NCBI GenBank assembly: GCA_965218555.1
Contig: OZ244625.1
Span: 5,580,001-5,644,000, forward strand
DNA: 64,000 nucleotides
Source of the DNA: JAPPLB01 sp965218555
Lineage (GTDB): Bacteria; Acidobacteriota; Terriglobia; Bryobacterales; UBA6623
Direction: 5' to 3'
This document shows positions 52,244 to 60,507 of the stretch, piece by piece. Numbering within the stretch: position 1 is the first letter of the stretch; each line of letters starts with the position of its first letter. Both the position numbers and the translations under genes were made by a program. A model generated the notes under the pieces. It did no database searches, had not been told where the DNA came from, and worked only from the letters and a program-made list of their open reading frames with translations.

Positions 52244-53392
52244 GTGTACTGTCCCGGAAATATATGATATATTAATGGGCAACTTTTGGTTTCTGGAGGT
52301 ATGCCCATGCCACGCGGTCGCCCCGTTGCTCCCATCACTCTCCGTGAAAGCGAGGAAACGGAACTGCGGAGCCTCGCCCGCTCCCGAACGCTGCCGCATA
52401 GTCTGGTGCGGAGGGCCCAGATTGTGCTCGCCTGCGCCGCAGGCGTTCCCGGCTCGACCGTAGCCCGGCGTCTCGGTGTCACCAATACGACCGTTGGCAA
52501 GTGGCGCAAGCGCTATCGTGAACAGGGAGTCTCCGGACTCCACGATGAACTGCGTCCCGGACGCCCCCGCAGGCATGACGATGAACGTGTTGCCGAAGTC
52601 ATCAACACGGCCCTCGGAACCGACCCCCCGGATGGTTCGCACTGGAGCGTGCGTTCGATGGCCCAACACACGGGAGTCTCGAAGAGTACTGTCCAGCGGT
52701 GGTTCGAGCTGTTCGGCGTGCAGCCGCATCGCCAGCGGCATTTCAAGATTTCCAACGACCCGTTCTTCGTCGAGAAAGTCCGCGACATCGTCGGTCTCTA
52801 CCTCAACCCCCCGGACCACGCCGTGGTGCTCTCGGTCGATGAGAAGACCCAGGTCCAGGCTCTTCAGCGGACTCAGCCCCTCCTCCCGATGGGCCTTGGC
52901 TACCTCGAAGGCGTCACCCACGACTACCAACGTCACGGTACGACCACTCTGTTCGCTGCTCTCGATGTTGCCACGGGGCAAGTCATCACACGCTGTAAAC
53001 CGCGACACCGCCATCAGGAGTTCCTCGCTTTCCTGCGTCAGATCGACGGCAGTGTGCCGCGCAACCTCGACATCCATCTCATCGTCGATAACTATGCCAC
53101 CCACAAACATCCCAAAGTTCGTGCCTGGCTCGCCCGGCGTCCTCGCTACCACCTTCATTTCACCCCAACCTATGCCTCCTGGCTCAACCAAGTCGAACGC
53201 TGGTTCGGCATCATTACCCAGAAGGCCATTCGCCGTGGTTCCTTCTCCAGCGTCAAGGCTCTCGTCCGTAACATTGAGCGCTTCGTCGAACACTACAACG
53301 CCAACACCAGCCCCTTCGTCTGGACCGCCACGGCCGAATCCATCCTCGCCAAGATCGAACGACTTTGTTTATATATTTCCGGGATAGTACAC
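52244..53392 (+). mobile_element. IS630-family insertion sequence inserted in the IS1182-like target duplication
   Basis: A 1149-bp element. The left end GTGTACTGTCCCGGAAATAT and the complement of the right end GTGTACTATCCCGGAAATAT are near-perfect inverted repeats. The flanking TA dinucleotides (52242-52243, 53393-53394) are the TA duplication of the IS630/Tc1 group. The target TA is the middle of the CTAG flanking the neighbouring IS, so this insertion came second. Confidence 0.92.
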
Positions 53393-53395
53393 TAG
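52307..53395 (+). CDS. IS630-family transposase
   Basis: A 362-residue DDE transposase starting MPRGRPVAPITL at ATG 52307, with GGAGGT (52295-52300) at the right distance. The N-terminal helix-turn-helix (ARRLGVTNTTVGKWRKRYREQ, GVSKSTVQRWFE) binds the ends. The catalytic residues are Asp in VVLSVDEKTQVQ, Asp in IHLIVDNYATHKHP, and Glu in YASWLNQVERWFGIIT. The stop TAG (53393-53395) is formed by the duplicated TA plus the following G, outside the element proper. The frame is intact, so it may be active. Confidence 0.95.
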   Translation: MPRGRPVAPITLRESEETELRSLARSRTLPHSLVRRAQIVLACAAGVPGSTVARRLGVTNTTVGKWRKRYREQGVSGLHDELRPGRPRRHDDERVAEVINTALGTDPPDGSHWSVRSMAQHTGVSKSTVQRWFELFGVQPHRQRHFKISNDPFFVEKVRDIVGLYLNPPDHAVVLSVDEKTQVQALQRTQPLLPMGLGYLEGVTHDYQRHGTTTLFAALDVATGQVITRCKPRHRHQEFLAFLRQIDGSVPRNLDIHLIVDNYATHKHPKVRAWLARRPRYHLHFTPTYASWLNQVERWFGIITQKAIRRGSFSSVKALVRNIERFVEHYNANTSPFVWTATAESILAKIERLCLYISGIVH

Positions 53396-53473
53396 CCTAA
53401 ACAGGAGGGACCGCCCGCGACAAGACTGAAATGCTTCAGTACGTAATGGGTGGAAGGAACTGCGAGGGCAGCC

Positions 53474-53615
53474 CTACTCGCAGACCAAGCCGTCGCCGCC
53501 AGCTTCCCGCAGGTAGCAGTAGGCCGGATGGCCTCGCGAAACGGGTGCGACCCCGTGCTTCGGCGCAGGTGATACGGCCGTTGCCGTTGTCGCCGTAGAT
53601 CGAGACCTCTCCCAT
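53474..53615 (-). pseudogene. Excalibur-type calcium-binding domain relic
   Basis: On the minus strand one frame reads MGEVSIYGDNGNGRITCAEA and a shifted frame continues GVAPVSRGHPAYCYLREAGG then DGLVCE before a TAG (53474-53476). DNGNGRITCxEAR...HPAYxYxRDxDGDGxVCE is the C-terminal Excalibur-like domain often attached to secreted nucleases. A frameshift separates the halves and no nuclease domain is upstream, so it is a remnant. The rest of 53396-53719 shows nothing else. Confidence 0.6.
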
Positions 53616-53719
53616 GAGTGTTACGAATGGTTTCCGCCCGAGTTTCCGAGAGTTCCCGATGGGGCCCGCCGCCAGATTGCGGTAGACTAGGCGCAGCTTC
53701 TTACATGAAGGGGTAAGCC

Positions 53720-55258
53720 TTGACGACGCTCAGGCGTGAGTTTCTGCAACAGGTTTGCGGCGCAAGCCTGGCCGGCTTCTTGCCGAGCCTGCCGGGCATC
53801 GTCGCCTTGAGTCCTGCTTCACGGGCCGAGGCCGCCATTGCACCAGAGATGGTGCGATTGCGCCCCGAGATCGAGCCGATTGTCCGTCTCATCGAGCGCA
53901 CTCCCCGCGAGAAGTGTTTCCCGATGGTGGTGGAGCAGTTGCAGCGCGGTCTGCCGTACCGGCAGTTCCTGGCTGCGTTGTATCTGGCGGGCATCCGCAA
54001 CGTGAGCCCGCAACCGCCGGGCTTCAAGTTCCACTGCGTGTTCGCGATCCATGCGGCGCACCAGTTGAGCCTCGACGCGCCTGTCGGCGAACGGCTGTTG
54101 CCGCTCTTTTGGTCGTTGGATGCGTTCAAGGCGTCGCAACAGAGGGACGTGGAGGAGGGTGATTTCCGGTTGCGGCCGGTTGCCGGCAAGCTGCCATCGG
54201 GAACACGCGCCTGGGCCGAGTTTCACACCGCGATGGAAACCTGGGACGAACCACGGGCCGACCGCGCGATCAGTGCCCTGGTGAGGGAGCGCGGAGCTCA
54301 CGAAATCATCGCCGAGCTCTGGCGCTACGGCGCGCGCGACTACCGCAACATCGGCCACAAGGCGATCTTCGTCGCCAACACCTGGCGAACCCTGCAAACG
54401 ATCGGGTGGCAACATGCCGAACCGGCCCTGCGTTCACTGGTGTTGGGGCTGCTCGACTATGGTCCAAAGGAGAGGGTCAACTCTTACGCCTATGACGATC
54501 AGTGCCATGCGGCGAACTCCGAACTCTCCCGCAAGCACGCGGCGCGGCTTCCGGCGGATTGGGCTGCTTCCCGCTCCTCCGGAAAAAATGCCGCCGAAGA
54601 GGTCTTGGCTCTCGTGCGCGAGAGCAAAACCACAGCGGCCTGTGTCCGAACAGCCGCGTTGCTTGCCGACGGTGAAGCAGCCGCGAACCACCTGTGGGAC
54701 GCCGTCCATCTCGCCGCAGGGGAATTGATGATGCGGCGACCGGGCATCTACGGAATTCACACGGTCACCTCGGTCAACGGGTTGCACTACGGCTTCCGAG
54801 TGGCCCGTGAAGACGAGACGAGGCTGCTTCTGCTTCTCCAAGGTGTCGGATGGATGTCGCAGTTCGCCAACTTCATGTCCGACAGCAGCGACTTCGGCGA
54901 CGCTGAGATCACCGCGCTCCAGCCTTCCGAACAGCCTTCGGACCAGAGCAGGGCAGCCCGGTTGATTCTGTCCGAGTTGGCCGACGATCCAGTGGCTACC
55001 GCCAAGCAGGCGTTCGGCCATGCCGAACGACATCCCGAGCCGCATGTCTTGGAGCAGAGCGCCAAGAGCCTGATCTTCCGCAAAGGGACCGACGCACACG
55101 ATTACAAGTATGCCGCGGCGATCTTTGAGGACTATCGCCTGGTCAGCCCGCGTTGGCGGCCTCATATGCTGGCGACGGCGGTTTACAACCTGCGCGGCTC
55201 CACCGAGCCGGACTCGAAGCTCATGTTGCAGGCCCGCGAGGCGATCGGGCGGCTCTAG
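53720..55258 (+). CDS. Uncharacterised secreted protein (Tat-like leader)
   Basis: A 512-residue protein I cannot assign to a family. TTG 53720 preceded by AAGGGG is the only good start; the leader LRREFLQQVCGASLAGFLPSL has a twin-arginine look. The mature part is mainly helical with clusters of His and Asp: FHCVFAIHAAHQLSL (~100-115), YAYDDQCHAANSEL (~260), LWDAVHLAAGEL and GIYGIHTVTSVNGLHYGF (~345-360), a distribution that could bind metal or heme, which is an inference. No repeats or membrane segments after the leader. A promoter and PhyH gene follow. Confidence 0.75.
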   Translation: MTTLRREFLQQVCGASLAGFLPSLPGIVALSPASRAEAAIAPEMVRLRPEIEPIVRLIERTPREKCFPMVVEQLQRGLPYRQFLAALYLAGIRNVSPQPPGFKFHCVFAIHAAHQLSLDAPVGERLLPLFWSLDAFKASQQRDVEEGDFRLRPVAGKLPSGTRAWAEFHTAMETWDEPRADRAISALVRERGAHEIIAELWRYGARDYRNIGHKAIFVANTWRTLQTIGWQHAEPALRSLVLGLLDYGPKERVNSYAYDDQCHAANSELSRKHAARLPADWAASRSSGKNAAEEVLALVRESKTTAACVRTAALLADGEAAANHLWDAVHLAAGELMMRRPGIYGIHTVTSVNGLHYGFRVAREDETRLLLLLQGVGWMSQFANFMSDSSDFGDAEITALQPSEQPSDQSRAARLILSELADDPVATAKQAFGHAERHPEPHVLEQSAKSLIFRKGTDAHDYKYAAAIFEDYRLVSPRWRPHMLATAVYNLRGSTEPDSKLMLQAREAIGRL

Positions 55259-55276
55259 TTTCCTGAACGATCGGCG

Positions 55277-55306
55277 TTCGTGATCGATCCGAAGTCTCGA
55301 TATAAT
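55277..55306 (+). promoter_or_regulatory. Sigma-70-type promoter for the PhyH gene
   Basis: TTCGTG (55277-55282) and a perfect TATAAT (55301-55306) are 18 bp apart. Transcription would start about 15 bases before the GTG start codon at 55327, giving a very short leader. Confidence 0.55.
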
Positions 55307-55326
55307 AGACTCGTTTCTCCGTCGCC

Positions 55327-56112
55327 GTGAGCTTGCTGAAACATCCAGAGACCGATTCGGCAGACTATCCCCTCGACCTGCAGCGCTCGTTTCGCGAGAA
55401 GGGGTACGCCTGTGTGAAAGGCCTGTTCGATGCCGAGGAGCTGCAAGAGGTGGAGCAAGAGCTCACTCGCTATATCAAGAAGGTCGTCCCCGACCTACCG
55501 CCACAGGAAGCCTTCTACGAGATCAAGGGCCGTCCCGAGAGCCTCAAGCAGATGCATCGGATCATCGACTATGACCCCTGGTTCCGGGAATTCTTTTTGC
55601 AAGATCGTTTCCTGGGCTTGAGCGAGCATCTGCTAGGGGCACCCGTCATCCCCAAGGGTGTGGAGTATTTCGCCAAGCCACCGGGGATCGGCGAAGCCAC
55701 GCCGCCTCATCAGGACGGCTACTATTTCATGCTCGAGCCGAACGAGGCGCTCACACTGTGGGTGGCTCTCGACGAAATTGACGAAGGGAACGGCTGCATC
55801 CGGTATGTCGAGGGCTCTCACCGCAAGGGGCTGCGGCCCCACGCCAAGTCGAACGTGCTGGGCTTCTCGCAGGGGATCACTGACTACGGATCGGACGATG
55901 CACAATGGGAACGACCGATGAGGTGCCAGCCCGGGGACTTGATCGCGCACCACAGCCTGATGATTCATCGCGCCGACGCGAACCGCAGCGACAGGCCAAG
56001 GCGGGCTATGGCCCTGGTTTGCTATTCCAGCTTGGCGCATGAGGACTCGGCAAAGTTGGCGGCCTATCAGCAGGAGTTGACCCAGAAGCTGCTGGAGGCG
56101 GACAAGATCTGA
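55327..56112 (+). CDS. Phytanoyl-CoA dioxygenase (PhyH) family protein
   Basis: Fe(II)/2-oxoglutarate-dependent oxygenase, 261 residues. The iron site is the HxD of ATPPHQDGYYFM (residues ~137-140) and the distal His in LIAHHSLMIHRADANRS, followed by Arg in NRSDRPRRAMALVCY for the 2-oxoglutarate carboxylate. N-terminal ELQEVEQELTRYIKK is the usual helix. Substrate unknown: relatives hydroxylate lipids, ectoine or secondary metabolites. GTG 55327 is used because homology starts soon after. The promoter just upstream suggests separate transcription. Confidence 0.88.
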   Translation: MSLLKHPETDSADYPLDLQRSFREKGYACVKGLFDAEELQEVEQELTRYIKKVVPDLPPQEAFYEIKGRPESLKQMHRIIDYDPWFREFFLQDRFLGLSEHLLGAPVIPKGVEYFAKPPGIGEATPPHQDGYYFMLEPNEALTLWVALDEIDEGNGCIRYVEGSHRKGLRPHAKSNVLGFSQGITDYGSDDAQWERPMRCQPGDLIAHHSLMIHRADANRSDRPRRAMALVCYSSLAHEDSAKLAAYQQELTQKLLEADKI

Positions 56113-56335
56113 GTTTCACCTGAGTCCTTTCCGTAGCCAAGAAAGGCGGCTCGTATAGCAGATCTTACGCGGCGTAGTTTCCCGGAGTCGGCGGACGCAC
56201 TCGGCGCCACTGCCGGGCACCCTAAGACCGCGTGAATGAGTCCACCCGCAGCCACAGGCTGCTGCAGCGGGATTTCAACAACGACAGGGAGAAAGCCTGA
56301 GCGCGCACACCCGATCAAAGGAAAGGAAGAAAAGG

Positions 56336-57106
56336 ATGTCCGAGCGAGTATTGATGGAAGAAATGACTTGGCCGGAAGTGAAGGCCGCTCTGGAAGCGGG
56401 CACGAATACGGTGATACTTCAAACGGCGTCCGTCGAGCAACACGGGCCGCACCTTCCGCTGCTGACGGATACCCTGATCGGCGGCCACGTCGCCCAGATG
56501 ATCGCACGCAAGCTCGGCAACACATTGGTGGCGCCGGTCGTGCGGCCGGGACTCTCGGTCCACCACATGAAGTTCCCCGGTTCTTTCACCACGACGCCGG
56601 AAACGTTCCGCACCGTGATCGAGGAAGCTTGCGTCTCGCTCGCGACCCACGGATTCAAGAACCTGATCATCATGTCGTCGCACGGCGGCAACTTTACGTT
56701 CGTCGACGGCATCGGACCTTACCTGCAAGACTCACTCACTCGCAAGGGTTACGACGTCCGCGTGATTCCGCACGTCAATCTCCTTCACTATTCCCGGATA
56801 CAGCAGAATTTTCTCGGCGAGAAGTTCGACGTACCCCTCGAGGAGGCGGGCTTCCACGCCGACGTTATTGAAACCGCCTGCATGTTGGTCATTCGCCCCG
56901 ATCTCGTCCGGATGGACAAAGCCGAGCCGGGATTCATCGGCGACAACAAGCCTCTGCTCGACAAGGTTTTCGTCGAAGGGATCCAGTCCGTCACCGCGAA
57001 CGGCATCGTCGGCGACCCGCGTCGAGCCACTCGCGAGATGGGCGAGGCGCTGCTGGAACACCTCACCGACGTGCTCTCCGGCGAACTCCGCGAACGGCTC
57101 GGCTGA
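56336..57106 (+). CDS. Creatininase-family amidohydrolase
   Basis: A 256-residue metal enzyme of the creatininase fold. Metal and active-site blocks: TASVEQHGPHLPLLTDT (Glu, His, Asp), IMSSHGGNFTFVDG, and LEEAGFHADVIETACML with the Glu and His ligands. Family members hydrolyse cyclic amides or act on formamide-type intermediates (creatinine, FAPy in riboflavin and mycofactocin-like pathways), so the substrate is open. AAGGAAGAAAAGG directly precedes ATG 56336. No signal peptide. It follows the PhyH gene after 220 bp on the same strand. Confidence 0.9.
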   Translation: MSERVLMEEMTWPEVKAALEAGTNTVILQTASVEQHGPHLPLLTDTLIGGHVAQMIARKLGNTLVAPVVRPGLSVHHMKFPGSFTTTPETFRTVIEEACVSLATHGFKNLIIMSSHGGNFTFVDGIGPYLQDSLTRKGYDVRVIPHVNLLHYSRIQQNFLGEKFDVPLEEAGFHADVIETACMLVIRPDLVRMDKAEPGFIGDNKPLLDKVFVEGIQSVTANGIVGDPRRATREMGEALLEHLTDVLSGELRERLG

Positions 57107-57202
57107 CGCACTCGTCAGACACGTCCCGGCGGAATGCCGGCACCCCATCCGCGGGACCTGTTCGGCGTCTTCATCACCAAGAGCAGTGGGCCGCCGTCCA
57201 CG

Positions 57203-57886
57203 CTACGCCAAAAGCACACTCTCAAGGAGGACGGCGCCGAGCAGCGTGAAGATCACGTCAAAGCCGAAGAGAAGCTTCAGCCAAGCGACGGAATCCCCCA
57301 GCGGGTCGCCTGTCAGGATGACTGTCGTCAACTGTACGCAGGCGATCAGCGCGGGTAGCGTCATCGGAAAAACCAGCAGCGGCAGCATCAACTCGCGCAA
57401 CCGGTTATTGGCGGTAACAGCGCTGAACAGCGTCCCAATCACCGTGAAGCCCCAACTCCCCAAGACCAGCACCAGTAGCAATGTTCCGAAATTCTGCGTC
57501 CAATTCACGGAATAGAACACACCGAACAGCGGCAGCGAGGCCATCTCCAGCACGAGCAGCAGCAGACAACTCGACACCGCTTTGCCAAGAAAAAGGGCGC
57601 CTCCGCTGAGCGGCGAAGCCACCAGCGCATCCAGGCAGTCGTTGGCCGATTCACGGGCAAAGCTTCGGTTGAGCAGAAGGATTCCGGCGAAGATATAGGC
57701 GATCCACAACAATCCGCCGGAGAGGTCACGGACTTCCACGTTCGATACGGGGTCGAAAGCAAAGCTGAAGAGCAGAATCACGACAAGTGTGAACGACAAG
57801 GCCGCGCTCAACGCTTCTTTGTTGCGAAGCTCGGTTCGCAGATCCTTGGCGGCGATCGTCCAGGTCTGCCGGAGGAATCGGGTCAC
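57203..57886 (-). CDS. ccmB: Heme ABC exporter permease CcmB
   Basis: A 227-residue inner-membrane protein with six hydrophobic segments, for example AALSFTLVVILLFSFAF, GGLLWIAYIFAGILLLNR and LMLPLLVFPMTLPALIACV. The N-terminus (AAKDLRTELRNKEALSAAL) is typical of CcmB. With CcmA it energises release of holo-CcmE in System I cytochrome c maturation. It overlaps ccmA by 4 bp (ATGA) and is the last ccm gene here; ccmC, ccmD and ccmG are not in the window. Confidence 0.93.
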   Translation of the reverse strand: MTRFLRQTWTIAAKDLRTELRNKEALSAALSFTLVVILLFSFAFDPVSNVEVRDLSGGLLWIAYIFAGILLLNRSFARESANDCLDALVASPLSGGALFLGKAVSSCLLLLVLEMASLPLFGVFYSVNWTQNFGTLLLVLVLGSWGFTVIGTLFSAVTANNRLRELMLPLLVFPMTLPALIACVQLTTVILTGDPLGDSVAWLKLLFGFDVIFTLLGAVLLESVLLA

Positions 57887-58581
57887 GTGATTCTCTGATA
57901 GAAATCGTGCGGCGCGTCGCGGAACTCGTCGCGGTTCGGGCCGTCGAAGATGAGCCGGCCACGATCGATTACAGCAAGATGGCCGGCGATCTGAAGGGTC
58001 TCTCGCAACTGGTGGGACGAGACCACTACAGTACGGTTCTCAGACCGGGCACGGAGAAGCAAAACCGAGAGAAGATCCATTGCGCGGTCGTCGAGCGAAG
58101 TCCAAGGTTCATCGAGCAGCAGAATCGGCGGCGCATGAAGCAACGCTCGGGCGATCGTCAAACGCTGCCGCATTCCGCGGGAGAATTGATGGACACGCTC
58201 GTCGCGGAAGGTCCAAAGGCCTACTTCCTCAAGCCACTGGTCGATCTGTTGAGAAGCCGAGGACAGGTCGTACAGGCGCGCAAAGAAACGCAGGTTCTCC
58301 CGAGCCGTCAAATCGTCGTAGAGCCATTGACCGTGACCGACCATCCCGATCGACGCCGCGTGCCGCTGCGGGCCGGCCGGCGACCCGTCGATCAAGACTT
58401 CGCCCCGGCTGGGACGCAGCAGCCCCGCAATCATCCGCAGTATCGTGGTTTTTCCCGCTCCGTTGCGCCCCAGCAAAGCCACAATGCCGCCGGCCGGAAT
58501 GTCCAGGTTGGCCCCACGCACGGCCGGGTATTCGCCGAAGAACTTCCAGATACCGCGCAGTGAAATGGCCGACGCGCTCAT
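57883..58581 (-). CDS. ccmA: Heme ABC exporter ATP-binding protein CcmA
   Basis: A 232-residue ABC ATPase. Walker A ALLGRNGAGKTTILRM, Q-loop region in IGMVGHGQWLYDDLTARENL, signature QFSRGMRQRLTIARALL (SRGMR in place of LSGGQ, as in many CcmA), Walker B PILLLDEPWTSLDD and the switch His in VVSSHQLRE. It partners CcmB in System I. It overlaps both neighbours by 4 bp (CRD-domain protein upstream, ccmB downstream), so the cluster is tightly coupled. Confidence 0.94.
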   Translation of the reverse strand: MSASAISLRGIWKFFGEYPAVRGANLDIPAGGIVALLGRNGAGKTTILRMIAGLLRPSRGEVLIDGSPAGPQRHAASIGMVGHGQWLYDDLTARENLRFFARLYDLSSASQQIDQWLEEVGLWTFRDERVHQFSRGMRQRLTIARALLHAPPILLLDEPWTSLDDRAMDLLSVLLLRARSENRTVVVSSHQLRETLQIAGHLAVIDRGRLIFDGPNRDEFRDAPHDFYQRIT

Positions 58582-59699
58582 GACTTGCGGCGATCGCGAG
58601 TGGACTTCCGGCGGGGCGCGCTGTCCTTCGCAGGAGGCGACAGCGCACTGACCGGCTTCGATGTGTACAGATAGACGAACCCGACCGCCAGTATCCCCGC
58701 CGTCAAGGCCAGAAGCCAGATCAACTCTTCGGCTATCGGCGCCGGGGCGACCTGAATCGGCGGGCTGCCGCCGCCTCCGCCGGAAGCTCCGGGGCCGGGC
58801 GGCGGTAATTGACCGATGCCACGAATGGCTTCCACGCGATACTCGCGAACCTCGCCGACCTCGAAAAGCGACAGTTCACCGTGCTCCTCCACGGGCATTC
58901 TGATCGGATTCAATTCCTCACCCTCGAGCGTGACCCCTTTCGGGGCGACGACAGCCGTCTTGAGGCCGTCGTAGAGGAGTTTTCCCGCAAAGCCGTCGCC
59001 GTCGGCGTGCGGGACGGTGTAGGCCAGATCGATTCGGTTTTCGCCGGGTTTCAATGGAAAGTCGATCTTATAGGTGTTTTCGGGACCTGCCGGCTCCGCC
59101 GTGCTGCGCAGCGGCATCTTGGCGGGACCGGAAGCCTGGACACTGACTTCGCCGTCGGCCTCCGGGGGCAGATAAAACCGCAGCGTGCCCCGATTGGCGT
59201 TGCGGAACGCGCGCGGGGGGTCGGATTCGTTGCGGAAAATGAACATTTCATTCACGACCAATTCCGACTCTTCGGGTCCGAAAATAACGATGTGGTTGTC
59301 CGGAGCCGGCAGGTCGTCCTCTTCCACGCTGTAGACCTCGACCGTCAGATCTCCCGCCGAACCCGCCCGAATCAGCGAGCTGTAGGGGACGCCTTCATAC
59401 TCGGCCCTGACCATGCCCAACATGGGCTGCTCGTTGGACGTCGATAGCTCCTTCTCGAAAGTGAAAGCGCCGTCCGCCGAGCTGTAGACCTCCTCGACGG
59501 GCGACATCTCTCCGACGAAAGTAATCAGCGTGAGAGCGACCCCGGCCGCGGGCTGCCCGGTTGTGCGATTAACAACCTTGCCCTTCACGGTCACTTGCGC
59601 GAAGCCGACGGCCGTGGTCGAGACCAAGGCCAAGACGTACAAGACGCAAGCCGGCGTCCGGCTCAGAGGCCGTCGTTCGTGAACTGAGTCAGGATTCAT
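58578..59699 (-). CDS. Secreted/membrane protein with carboxypeptidase-like regulatory domain, inside the ccm cluster
   Basis: A 373-residue protein with a signal (SRTPACVLYVLALVSTTAVGFAQ), an Ig-like carboxypeptidase regulatory (CarboxypepD_reg) domain at ~35-115 (VTVKGKVVNRTTGQPAAGVALTLI), a beta-rich middle (~120-290), a Pro/Gly linker (QLPPPGPGASGGGGGS), and one C-terminal membrane helix (LIWLLALTAGILAVGFVYLY) with a basic cytoplasmic tail (SAPRRKSTRDRRKS). It should project from the inner membrane into the periplasm. It overlaps the ccmI-like gene and ccmA by 4 bp each, so it belongs to the ccm operon, perhaps as a chaperone or assembly factor; it is not a standard Ccm component. Confidence 0.75.
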   Translation of the reverse strand: MNPDSVHERRPLSRTPACVLYVLALVSTTAVGFAQVTVKGKVVNRTTGQPAAGVALTLITFVGEMSPVEEVYSSADGAFTFEKELSTSNEQPMLGMVRAEYEGVPYSSLIRAGSAGDLTVEVYSVEEDDLPAPDNHIVIFGPEESELVVNEMFIFRNESDPPRAFRNANRGTLRFYLPPEADGEVSVQASGPAKMPLRSTAEPAGPENTYKIDFPLKPGENRIDLAYTVPHADGDGFAGKLLYDGLKTAVVAPKGVTLEGEELNPIRMPVEEHGELSLFEVGEVREYRVEAIRGIGQLPPPGPGASGGGGGSPPIQVAPAPIAEELIWLLALTAGILAVGFVYLYTSKPVSALSPPAKDSAPRRKSTRDRRKS

Positions 59700-60007
59700 G
59701 CTGAAGGGGACGCTGCGGCCACCGAGGCGGACGAATCCGGTCCGGACTCCACCCTCTCGATCTCCGCCAACACTCCGGCCAGTTCCTTCTGGAGATCCAG
59801 CTTGGTCTGTTTGTAGTCGGCGTCCGACAGCTTGCCCATTCGGTATTCGCCCTGCAGATCCCGGAGGTTCTCGTAGATCGCCGCCTTGCGGTCCTCCAGA
59901 TGCCGCGTGGGCGACGCCGGCTCAGGCGGCGGAAGGTCGGAGGGACGGATCAACAGAGGCAGCGCGAAGGCCAGCACAACCAGGAGAACGCCGATCACCA
60001 TGACCAT
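59696..60007 (-). CDS. Small CcmI-like membrane protein
   Basis: A 103-residue protein starting MVMVIGVLLVVLAFALPLLI, one membrane helix, followed by a coiled-coil region (HLEDRKAAIYENLRDLQGEYRMGKLSDADYKQTKLDLQKELAGVLAEIERV). This is the N-terminal module of CcmI/CycH, which normally continues into TPR repeats; here the TPR part is missing. It starts 5 bp after the ccmH stop, and its end overlaps the next gene by 4 bp. Confidence 0.75.
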   Translation of the reverse strand: MVMVIGVLLVVLAFALPLLIRPSDLPPPEPASPTRHLEDRKAAIYENLRDLQGEYRMGKLSDADYKQTKLDLQKELAGVLAEIERVESGPDSSASVAAASPSA

Positions 60008-60012
60008 CGGGG

Positions 60013-60507
60013 CTAGTCCAGCTCCTCGATGTCTTTCTCGATTTGGTTCCGAAAGCGTTCGACATCTTCGTTCCGGACCGGTTTGGATACAGGTCGCCGA
60101 TCGTGCTTTACCTTCCAGCGCCAAGCGAGAATGGGCGCGGCTCCCAGTCCCAGCAGAACCGCAACGAACGGCATGGCCCAACCGAACAGTCCGAATCCGC
60201 TCGCTGCCGGGGCGGTCCGGAGGATACTGCCGTATTTGTCGACGAGCTGCTCCACGACCGCGGCAACCGGTATTCCGGCTTCAACGAGGTTTTTGATCTC
60301 GGGCCTCATCCGCTCGCGGAACGAGCAGCGCAGCATGTTGCACTCGGTCACCGTGTAAGAACAATGCGACTCACACTGGCACTTGAGCTGCTTGCCGATC
60401 TCGCGGATCTTGAGATAGGTCTCGCTGCCCGCTTCCGACACCGACTGACCGGAAGCGGCCACACTTGACAGTACTAGCAGCAGGAAGCTATTTCGCAAAT
60501 ACTTCAT
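60013..60507 (-). CDS. ccmH: CcmH/CycL-type cytochrome c maturation protein, unusual Cys pattern
   Basis: A 164-residue exported protein (MKYLRNSFLLLVLSSVAASG) with a C-terminal membrane helix (LFGWAMPFVAVLLGLGAAPILAW) and cytoplasmic basic end. The usual CcmH redox motif LRCxxC is replaced by LKCQCESHCSYTVTEC, with further Cys in LRCSF (Cys at ~43, 45, 49, 56, 61); the following ERMRPEIKNLVEAG and VEQLVDKYGSILRT blocks are standard. It should present reduced apocytochrome for heme attachment. ATG 60507 overlaps the ccmF end by 20 bp. Confidence 0.88.
   Translation of the reverse strand: MKYLRNSFLLLVLSSVAASGQSVSEAGSETYLKIREIGKQLKCQCESHCSYTVTECNMLRCSFRERMRPEIKNLVEAGIPVAAVVEQLVDKYGSILRTAPAASGFGLFGWAMPFVAVLLGLGAAPILAWRWKVKHDRRPVSKPVRNEDVERFRNQIEKDIEELD

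Noticed and set aside
52241..53293. 350-codon minus-strand frame inside the IS630 element
   Set aside because: Antisense shadow of the transposase.
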